Origin: Lepidodermella squamata
Taxonomy: Eukaryota; Gastrotricha
Direction: 5' to 3'
Assembly: GCA_047495785.1 (NCBI GenBank)
Contig: JBLDXI010000017.1
Coordinates: 1,860,001-1,924,000, forward strand
DNA length: 64,000 nucleotides
Shown here: piece by piece, positions 46,085 to 56,300 of the stretch
How positions within the stretch are numbered: position 1 is the stretch's first letter
Layout of the letters: each line of letters starts with the position of its first letter
Notes under the pieces: generated by a model
What the model was told of the DNA's origin: nothing
Databases searched by the model: none
What the model saw: the letters and a program-made list of their open reading frames with translations, nothing else
Translations under genes and position numbers: made by a program

Positions 46085-46876
46085 TCATGCGCAGTATAGT
46101 TTAGATATTTTTTGAATGTCTGACGGCCGGGGTCCATCATTCACATGTGGGCCGAGATTTATTGAGGGATCTGGTAACCCATCTTTGTTTAAAGCTTCCA
46201 TGCTGACTAATCCAGGTGATTTGGCCAGATCATAATTGATGAAGTGCATGACCTGTAGTGAAGGATAATACATTTATGCAACAACGTTATGCTTTCGAAG
46301 CTCACCGATTTCACATCATAGCCAACTTCAAGAATTGCAGGGTTTTGCGGTATAATTTCAAACTCGTCTAAATATTCTTCCTTAATATTTTCCCATCGGA
46401 CTTTGATGAACTGATCGCGATCGTTTCGCTGCTAATTGAGGAAAATTATTTAGTAACTATTTATATCTAATTATCTCGAAACATACATGCTCATGATAAA
46501 GGCCCAGACAATGAAGCACCGCGTGACTTAGTTCCGAGTAATATAATCGGTCCTTAGGAAGTTCGATACTCTGCTTTCCGCCTACACGACCAATTTCCGA
46601 GTAAGCGGCTGAATCATTGGCTTTGACAAACTCAACGTAGTCCACCTGAGCTGAATCTCCATTGGAGCGAGGTACAAATTTAACGCACGTCTTGAGAGAA
46701 ATTTCTCTCATAACTCGCATGATCATGCGTATTTGCCCAGTGTCGAATCCTGGTAAAATTATGTATGGTACTATTCCGTTGACCCACAAATCAGCGCCGG
46801 TTGACATGTCGATCGGTCTGATATTTCCGGCTGAAAAGGCAACGAAGAAAGTCGAGGTGAAAACTGACAACTTCAT
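46085..46876 (-). CDS. Stand-alone astacin-like pseudoprotease (Glu to Ala), truncated duplicate
   Basis: Three exons from 46876: 46876..46487, 46431..46306, 46252..46085; 227 aa, no frameshift or internal stop. The signal peptide end (STFFVAFSA) runs straight into GNIRPIDMSTGADLW. In the adjacent gene about 180 residues of MAM domain lie between these two points, so the MAM was removed in frame. The CUB and all later MAM domains are also absent; the protein stops right after the astacin (KISKLYC-A). The zinc motif is HAVLHCLGLYHEHQRNDRD, with His118, 122 and 128 and Ala119 for the catalytic Glu. The acceptor at TTAG|CAGCGA was preferred because it restores HEHQRNDRD. The astacin part is nearly identical to the 42.0-45.9 kb gene, so the duplication looks recent. 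Confidence 0.85.
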
Positions 46877-47067
46877 GTTTTATAATACTCCATTAAAACG
46901 TTTAGGACTCATAAGATTTCTTGTTTATTCTGTTGTCTGCCTGTAAATAAAACTCAGTTTTCCACGCATTTCTATTGCATTTCGTGTTATTGCAGTAAAA
47001 GCTACATCTGTGCTATGTTAAGCTCAGCCATTACTTTCTGTATTATAACGCAAACTAATGCAGTTTT
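46877..47067. repeat. Duplicated promoter block, copy 2
   Basis: Partner of 45885-46084 (see there). Upstream region of the stand-alone astacin gene; extends to the stop codon of the MAM gene at 47068. Confidence 0.7.
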
Positions 47068-49444
47068 TCAGTCATCTTCCAGTTGATAACATGGCCTAGG
47101 CATGACGTCGACTCCGTCAATCGCAATTGCAGACATCCAGGATTCGCCTGATTTAGCCTCAAAAATTAATTGAAAGTTAGCAGACTCCAGCACATCCAAT
47201 TTGGCTCGAAGCCAAGAATCGTCAGTATCACAACTTGCTTGTGAAGAGCTGGCCGAGAATGACGCAATTAGTCGAGGATTGCCAGTTAACGCCTTTGTGA
47301 GAACATTTAGAGAGTCGTGAGGGACATTGCGGAACCATCCAGTTAATTTATAGGAAAACCTCAAGCAAAAGCGTGAAGTCCTCGCCGCAACGGAGTTAAT
47401 AATTGATGTAGTTATAGTATCCGGTAACCGGATAGATTCTAAACCAGGTCTGCTGATCACTGAAGGTGAAGGCAACATGTAACCATTAGAGATTTGGGCG
47501 AAACATTCATCAGCCTCCAAGTCATCTGAACATATCGCGGACTTGACATAAGTATTATTAGTCGTTTTCCATCCACCGGATACGGTAAAGCTACAACCTC
47601 TGAAGCCAGACAGGAAGGAACAACGGATCAGGGGCTGTGATGATGACATCAGACCTTGGCTTGCTGTGGTCATTCTTCCCTGTTTTGGTCGGCGTGCATT
47701 TTGAGTAGGAGGATTTCCGCTCCCACTGCCACATTCACTTTTACTCAGGATGATATCGTCAATCGCAATTAAAGAGCCGCCGCCTCCTGATGTTGCAGAA
47801 AACTGAAGAATGAACTGATAATCAACATTTGCCGGGACCTTTGCCTCAGCCCTCCTCCATTGTTGTTTCACTGAATCGTCAATTGAGATGAGTCGTTGCG
47901 GATCTTTCCCGTTTGAATCTAGTATGGTTAGGTTCAACGAGGCCGGTTGCCACGTTCTCGCGCCAATGAAATACCAGTACGAGATGCATTGAACTCTTTT
48001 CGGGTCAAATTCTGCGGTTTGCATTATCGCCACAGCTCCGCGGGTTCCATCCTTTATTATCCCAACTCGTCCCTGGCCTGAGTTTGACGTATGGTCTGTT
48101 ATTCCATTAGTCCTACCTGCAGACTCAGTCCAACTAAATGATCCTTCTCTTTTTGTTAAAGTGAATTGAAGACTTGTCCCGCAAAGATCGGCTTGCTCGA
48201 AGTCGCATACAGTGTCTCGGATTTCACGAACCTGGACAGCTGGTCTGTTGAGACAGGGTGTCGTAGTCACTATGAAGTCATCCAACCCGATGTCACCATC
48301 CTGAGACCCTGAGTTTGACGCAGCTTCAAACCGTATTTTATAGGCCTCAGTAAAACCATCCAGGTTCAACTCAGCTTTCATCCACTCACTTCCTTTGCTT
48401 CCGGATGCAGTGAATAGAGTCATAGATGCTCCGAGGTTTTCTTCAAGAAGAATCTTGACATTCAGCCTACCGACATCTCTGCCATACATAAAATACCAGA
48501 ATGACAAGCACTTGAACCCAGAATTTTCCGGGACTGATGTTTGAATAGCTGCGTTAACCTGGATATTTCTATCCGGTTTGAACAGTAGGTAGTACCCATC
48601 GCCAGTTTTCTTCGTGTGGTCAGAGGGAACGGCGTAGTCACTTGATTCATCGGATTTGCCGCTAGAACGTCGCCACGATTCTTCTACGGACCATTGGCAG
48701 AAATTGTCCTCGAAATCGCACGAAAACCCAGGTACAATCGGACTTTTCGTTGTCGTAGGCGGTAAAGTTCGCCGGGTTGTTCTAGGGGTGGTTGTAGGAG
48801 GGGCTGTTGGGGATGGGTTAGCAGTCGGTATTCCAGGCAAATTCAAACAGTTCTCAGTGGCTAAAACGTTATCAATCCCAACGAACCCAGTGCCATTTCG
48901 ATTGCTCTTCACCCGGAAAAACAGGGCCGTCAAATCTTTCGAGTCCACAGCGATTCTCACTTGCTGCCAATTGCGATAGGGATCGGCGTTAACGTCATTC
49001 TCCGATGACCATATTACGTAATTTCCGTAACGATGTTCGCCCCAAAGCCGTAGAACTGCGACATCGTCAAAATAGGACCCGGCAGCTCCTTCCTCTGAGA
49101 ATCGGTACCAGAAGGATAAGCAGCCGAAGGTTAAGGTCTCAGCTTTCAAACATCGGTAGTCGTAATTCGTCTTCGGATCATTCAGAGTCACGCCGACGAA
49201 TGCGCTATTCAACGGGCCATTTTCGATGGAAATCGTTCGATTGAAAGACCGCCAGTTCGTTTGATTTCCAATCGAAGCCCATCCGCAAATTCCTCTTTCA
49301 AATCTATAAAAATCATTCCCCCTTAAACTTTCTCCGTATCATATTTACTAAAACTAGCCTGCAAGATACAGAACAGTCTTCGGATTGGGCTGCAGTTAAT
49401 GTCGCCAGAAAAGCAGAAATAACTGCCCAAAGTAGTTTTGGCAT
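47068..49444 (-). CDS. Secreted four-MAM-domain protein
   Basis: Exons 49444..49359 and 49303..47068, 773 aa. Signal peptide MPKLLWAVISAFLATLTAA. Four MAM domains begin CRFERGICGW, CDFEDNFCQW, CDFEQADLC and CSFLSGFRGC. Each of the first three has the final IGIDNVL/IGLDDFIV/IAIDDIIL-type strand before a last Cys, and the fourth ends IAIDGVDVMPRPC. A Thr/Pro linker separates MAM1 and MAM2. There is no astacin or CUB. The first intron (49304-49358, 55 nt) starts GC, not GT: only AG|GCTAGT gives the phase needed to join exon 2 at TTTATAG|A and to make the first MAM Cys-x-Phe-Glu. It probably derives from the MAM part of the neighbouring MAM-astacin genes. Likely an extracellular adhesion or scaffold protein. 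Confidence 0.82.
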
Positions 49445-49987
49445 TCTACCTGATGGCGAGATTGATAATGCAAGGTTGCACTCTAGGTCATAGTATTTAC
49501 ATGTGTGCTTTCTTTTGCTTCAGTTTTTCATTTCGCGTTTAGTGCGGGTGTTAAAAACGTGTCATTGTTCACGTGTTTTTTGTTTCTTATTCATTGGTTT
49601 CAAAGCAGGATGTTGCAAATGGGGAGAAAACTCATTACAGAGTTTTAATCGAATTTCCTTGCCATTTGTTACCAGACGCCTTAATTTATACCTATGTCGC
49701 ATTTTCGGAATCAAATTATATTGAATCGATCGAATTGTACGCATCATATTGCTCTTCAGGGTGTCTCAAATGTCGCCGAACTGAATGACCCTTTTCCGTG
49801 GGGCGAGATGTCAACGAAATTAAGTTGTCGCCATGTCGCGACGCAACTGTCTCCTTAAAAATATAATATTATATACCACACTAATTAAGCCGCGTGTGCA
49901 CACCGGATATTAAGATCCGCGCCATATGTCGCGAAAATGTGAAGTGCATACATACACACGCATCGGGTATAATATTTACTCGAAAAA

Positions 49988-50002
49988 CAGCAGCAGCAGC
50001 AG
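49988..50002. repeat. (CAG)5 microsatellite
   Basis: Five perfect CAG units. Confidence 0.9.
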
Positions 50003-51979
50003 CATTCAATCACTCACGTCAAAGCGAGATTAAAGTTTCATCGGTTAAGGCGGCGGGGTCTCGTGTCGCCGGATGAATTACTAGTTGGTTTATCGTGTCA
50101 AATGCGTGCTAATAACTTAAACGCTGAAACTATTTACTACTACTACAGTCGGGCGAATTGATTGACGAGAATCAGGATCGTCGTTTAATAAGCACGTTCG
50201 ATGTAAATGTATAAAAACATCCAGATGTTGTATTTACAGTAGAAGGGAATTGTTTTATTATACGCGGGCGCGCGCGCAGGCTTTGAGGGCTGCGATTTAT
50301 TTGACAATAAATATTATAACGCGATGCTAACCCGCGGCAACACGCGCACGCGCGCATCCTTGTCGCGTTCTATTTTGTGTCAACACAAATCGCGCACAAA
50401 CCGCCTTAAACGCCGCTGTTGTAGTGTATCAAATTTCTTCCTGATTGTTGATTACATAATAAATCAGCAATTGCACCCAAAATTATTTCCTGTTAAGTCG
50501 CCGTTTACACACTTGTATCCTTTTCACCAATGGCGCCTTTCATCAATCAGCCACGCTCCAATGATAACGCATTCGACGCATTTATTACAGCTCGCAATTT
50601 TTCTACCTTTGCGGTACAGACAAATAAGGATATATTAGGTGGTATTTTGTAACCACCTCACGATCCTTATTCCTATTCGCAGTGCGCGTGATTATAGTAA
50701 TTCGGCGTTTTTTGGGTGTTGATTGAGAATTCGAACTCAATATCACCAGGTGCATTGGCTATATTGGTAGCCCCTTAATCTTTACTATCGGACATCGAAA
50801 AACATTGATTTATCTTCCTTAACTAATCGTACCTTTTCAAGTGCAGAGAAATGACACTTATCCTCATTAGCGGAGTAGTAAAATCTTTCCTTCAAGCTTG
50901 TACTGATCAATCCCGATAAAGGAAACAAACAAAGTTGTGCGTGTTAAGATCACATCGAAAATCTTTTGGTGCTCGTTCATATTTTATAGAAAGATATTAA
51001 TTAGTGCGCGATATTCGCGATCATTAGCGCGAAGCAGGATTAGGAATTCCCCACAGCTTGATATCTCGATCGAACAAACCGTTACTTCTAAAATCCCAAT
51101 TTTGCACCTAACCATTCGTCTTCAATTTTAGCTTTTACCTCGCTTATGCGATAAATAATTGAATTGCAATTGCAATAGACAAAAGGCTATTAACGGGCAC
51201 TTCTAGCACCCTTTCGTTAAATTTTTTTGTCGCCACTTTCAAGTCACCTTGCGCCTTTTATTTACTGTGCGCATTTGTTTACGTGCGATGTTGTATTTTT
51301 CAACAACACCTGTCGACCAGAAGCACACCGGCACGCTTTATAAACCCTAAATGAAAACCTATTAGGTCGATATATATTATTAGAGTATATAGAAGCGGCA
51401 AAACGCAAAGGCGAAAGGCACCGCGCAAAATAATATACCTTATTTTTTTGACACACCAACGCCTGAGGCGCTCTCGAGTTAAAAAAAGCACGTTGTCAAG
51501 AGTTTTGTTTGCCGAATTTCTTGTTGCGCGTTATGCAGCTTTCATCCGTCGCGGCGCGTTACACACACATGATGCGCGCACACATGTCAAATGTCAAATT
51601 ATTTACTGCGTATTTTCATTAGGATGACAAAGGATCTCTTTTGCCCGCCGCCGCTGAATGGCGCACAGGAGTGGCGTGAAATGCTCTTCAAGGCGTCGTA
51701 TAATCTTCATTCATTGCCTAATATAAAAAGCTGCGACTATTAATCGCAGCCTTGTCATCAAAGAAAACAACGAGAACATATATCGTTGCATTCCTATTGT
51801 ATCTGTTTTGTCCCAGCGCTTAAGTGGCTTCTTTCTATGTCGCGTTTGTTCGGGTGCAGTGACGCCTCACTTTCCGAGGTTCGCTCTCGACAAGTTGACT
51901 GCAAGAATAAAAGAGCCGCCTTAAATAAATCCTATTTTTCTATCGTAAAGCTAATTATTTTTCTCACTGCGCGCTCGTA

Positions 51980-52000
51980 ATATTATTATTATTATTATTT
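51980..52000. repeat. (ATT)n microsatellite
   Basis: About seven ATT/TAT units in AT-rich intergenic DNA. Confidence 0.85.
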
Positions 52001-52670
52001 TGCGAAAAAAAAAATGGGCGAGAAAATTTTTAAAAATTCAACAGCGTCCTATACCTATGTAAGTAAACACTCGCGCCGATTGTATGACTGTTTGCTGAAG
52101 CAACAATTAGCGTTTTATTTAGGGATGCATTATTTACCGCTGTGTTTTAACGTTTTGTTTGCGTATAACAACAAACGGGGCGCGTTCTTTTCTTCTTCCG
52201 GCCCAGTTGCGCCTCTTCATCATATATGTTGGAGCTGCCTGGAGACCCACGCGGCTGAGACATTGATGCATAATCATCAACTCATTATTTTATCATGATC
52301 CACTTGAGCAAAGCACATTTTTCATATGATAATAACAAATCCTAAAACTGCCCATCAACATCATCGTCATCGCGCTATACAGCCTGTCTGCTGTGTTTAT
52401 TAAAAATACTATAATAAAAATTCATCGTTATTATTTTGTTCCTACACCCTGATTTTGCTGCTTGGGCGCCGCGTATATCATGTTGTAGTAATAATCAACA
52501 CGCGCGCGCGCCTCATTTTTTTATTGCATTAACATCATCACGCGCGCTCTCGCTCCCCTTAACCGCACCGCGCCACGCTAAAACAAAAATACTAAAACAA
52601 TCACAGCGGTGGTGTAATGGCGAGAAACTCCCGACGGCCACATAGGCGCGTATATTTTTGGCAACGCGAT

Positions 52671-52689
52671 ATCATCATCATCATCATTA
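52671..52689. repeat. (ATC)n microsatellite
   Basis: About six ATC units. Confidence 0.85.
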
Positions 52690-53349
52690 TTACGATCATC
52701 GAATCTGTGTTTTTATTGAATTATTTTTTCCATTAGTTGGTTCATCACATTCGCAATATTATACACACTCATCGAACAACGTTAACGCCTAAACCAGTTT
52801 ATTTATAGATCGCCGTTCGCGGTGTATAATATATTAAATTATTGTTATAAAATACACGACGCGAATCGCCGCCCGCGATTAGCACTGGCGATTTTTTCAA
52901 CGTTTATTCAAACCTATATTGGTTTATTTTCTCGATAGATTTGTTATTCTAGCAATAATGTTGAAGCCTGGCTGATTTTTTTCAATAACATGGCGTTGCA
53001 TTGATAGAGCAAGTGGATTGCGAATATGAAGTTATACCTGCTTGAGAAGTAAGTTGCAATTCTAGTTTTTCCGGTTTAATAGTTGGAAATATTTTCAATT
53101 ATTATCTCAAGACCATTTAGAGGGTGAGATGCATGCAATTTAATTTGTACGCTTTCTGGTGGATGGCAATTTAGCGATTTTTTAATAATACCAATTTTTG
53201 CATGATCGCATAAAAATTGATTAATAAATCATTAATTTAATGCCATTTGTTCCCATATGAGCGTCTGACCTAAATCGGGCGTTTTATGGCGGTATTATAA
53301 TTTTCCCGGGCTTTGATACTAAAATTATCGCTATAGGATATTGTCGCGA

Positions 53350-56300
53350 ATGCTTCTATGGCTGCTGAAAAGTTTGAAAATTAATTTAAAATCTGAAAAA
53401 TCGATTCTATCCAGGTTCACTCGCTGCGTTAGCAGGTGCGCCTTGTTCTTCGTCTGCTCGATATTCCTCATCAGCATCAGTCTACTCGTTGTCTCGCTAT
53501 TCGTCCGCCATCCAAGCCAATCGCTTCAGAATCCTATCGAGGTATATAAACAATTTTTATTAAATTTTTGGTTATATAAGTCTTATAGGGCTTGGATGCT
53601 GAAAGCTCGCCACTGGGCCAGCGATTGCGGTCGTACCGGCAATTTACCGAATCGACAACATGGCAGCCGAAATTCACTAAAGTTACAACGGCTTACACGG
53701 CCGAAAATGCGAATATGCAAAACCTGATGCGGGCGGAAGTCGTTGAATTTTCATCGTCGCCTCGAAATGCTCGAATGGTTGTCAACCCAATCAGCGGCCA
53801 GCCAATAGATGCTACAACCGATGAGGAAGAGAACGCGCTAACTGCGACTGAAGTCATCACTCAGCCAACGTCGAGGCAGAAACAACGGCTGCTAGACGTT
53901 GCGGCCTGCGCCGGTTGGGCAGATGGCGGTTTAATCGCGAAAAATTCGCTACCGGTGCCATTTCGATCGGCAACAAATGACGACTTATTATCGCCGCAAA
54001 GCGTCTGGGCGTTGTGCCGGCTGGCGGAGAAAATCGAGCAGAACCCAGCCTACGCCCAGGTGTGTAGGCGCAAGCCGATTTCGAACGATGTCGATTTGAG
54101 TAGCGAAGATTCATCAACGACCGGCATTGAGGGGGATAATCACCTGAAAATGGACATAACAGCCGATTGCTGCCCGGTCATTTCTATTCACACGTTTTTG
54201 CAAATCGCCTTCCCGCAGCAGGATCCGTGCGAAAGTGCCAGTCGTGTTTCGTTAAGTCAAACTGAAAGCTTGCGGTCTGACATTTTCTTTTGCAAACGAA
54301 CAGCGGCTGATCCGAAGTTTTCGAACGAGACCTACCCGTTTTGCGTCGATTATAAACAACAAATCACCGCATTCCTAACTTTTCTTGCCGATAAAAGCTT
54401 TTTGAGGGTAAGACTTAATTACAGCGTGTCCCATAAGTAACGCAAACAAAGGAAAATCAGAAAAATCTTAGAAATATCGAAAATGCCATAAGATTAATAA
54501 TCACATACGTCTCTGAAGTATGAATGGGATGAAAAAATTCGAAGAAATTTGATCTAACCAGGTAAAAACCGAAAATTACCGAACCAGTTAGCATCGGGGT
54601 TTTCATGGTTTTCTCCGGTAAATTTTTAATTTTTTCGGTAAAATCGTGGATAAATTCAGTGGGCAATTCAAAAATTAGTTTAATTTCCTTAAAAAAAATT
54701 CGAAATAACAAAATGGTTGTGCGACTTATGGGACACGCTGTTTTTCTGAAATTCTGGAAATTTACTGAATTTTTCTTAAATAGGAAACTCAATCCTTAAT
54801 GACTTCAAACATTTGGCTACCGCTGAAAGATGAGTCTGAAAGCCATGATACTCAGGCAGTTCACGATCTTGAAGTTGTCGAACAGCTTATAGACGAGTTG
54901 AAGCAGCAGTCGAACATTTCATCGAAGCTTGAAATTATGTTCCAAATGCCGAAAAATCCTAATGTTGTGAATATTCAACGGCGAAGGAAAATGCTTGATC
55001 TGGCGACGGAATTTATTCGAACCCCGGAGACGGCCACCTTAATAGGAACAGCGACTCTGGCGACGTTTTTATTCCTTATCCTAGCGGCGAATTTGTCTAT
55101 TCTACGCGTTTTCGGCATGCTGTTCGCGTTTTTGAGCGTGTTTAGCTGCGGGTATTTCGCGTTTTTCGTCGCGTATGGTGTAGCGCCAACGCTGGTAGGG
55201 CTCGTACTCCCGTCGATTTACATCGCCAGCTTAATTTTCGACGCCTACTTCAACTTCACGGCTTCAATGACCGGATCAGGCGGTGACAATCGAGCGTTTC
55301 AAAACACGTTGCAATCAGCTATGAAGGCAACAATTGGCCCGCTCGCTCATTCGGCCCTGCTCCAGTCATGCGTGACCTTTGCGGCGATGGGCTTCCTAGT
55401 GGACGACGTATCAGGGGCTAGGCCTATTTGCCATTTAATTGCAGTTATGAGCTTGTTAACCTTCGTGGTTATGGTCCTATGGCTGCCAGCTACTTGGTCA
55501 TTATCTTTCCGCAATAAACAAAGCGTCTCAATGCCAATTGGCGATGCGGATGAGCAGGCTAAAATTTGCTGTGCCGCCTGCGAGGCGAGGTGCCATTCAG
55601 CCACGAAACAAGCTGCGTTCGGCCTGACGCCAGTTTTCGAGCGTATTGTAACCGGGATGACTTACCTAATCGTTCGATTCAACGCAGCGTTTTGCCTAGT
55701 TCCGTTTTTAATCATCGCCGGGTCTCTAGCCTCGTTATTCTACTTCGGAATTTCTCTCACGGCGGCTAATAGCGAATCAGCTGTTGTGAACCTATTTTCC
55801 CAACCTCCAGCTACATCAGCTTCGACTTTCCGCGCCAAACAGAAGACGTTATTCAGTTACGAGGACGAAAAAACGCGTTGGAAATCGCTGTTGAAAGACA
55901 CGAATCGAACTGATGTTGACCCGTTCTACGAGTGCACGAATCAATTTCAACGAATTTCGTTCATTTTCAAGAGTTCAAACTCGTTGAACGACGTCAGTGA
56001 CGATGTGTTGTTCTCCCGCGAGACGCAACTGTGGTTCCGCCGGTTTTGTAACGAAAGCCGCCATTGGCTGGAGACGGGCGGCGGGGGCGGCGAGGCTGGG
56101 CGGCATCGGGTCAAAGTTCACGCTTTGCGCGAATGCGCCGTCGAGCGGTTGATACCGTACTTCGAACAGCGCCCATGCGCACCGATGCGTGACTCGGAGG
56201 GTCAGCAGTTGACGAAAGACCCGTCGCCTTGCTGTCAGAACTTCAGATTTCCGTGGGACCCGGCTGTCTACAAACAGTGCCTTCGCCAGTATGTGATTGA

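Larger units (their letters stand above)
49445..53349. other. Large intergenic region, divergent promoters, simple repeats
   Basis: 3.9 kb between a minus-strand and a plus-strand gene; the longest gene-free stretch. Contains short simple repeats and alternating CG tracts at 50263-50277 and 52501-52512. Many short open frames exist but none has a signal peptide, domain or splice partner. Likely regulatory DNA, by position only. Confidence 0.5.

Noticed and set aside
50719-50760. TTCGAACTC-containing hairpin as a tRNA T-arm
   Set aside because: No acceptor stem, D-arm or anticodon arm at the right distances.
52014-52298. 94-aa open frame in the large intergenic region
   Set aside because: No domain, no signal peptide, no flanking splice sites that extend it; composition matches intergenic DNA.
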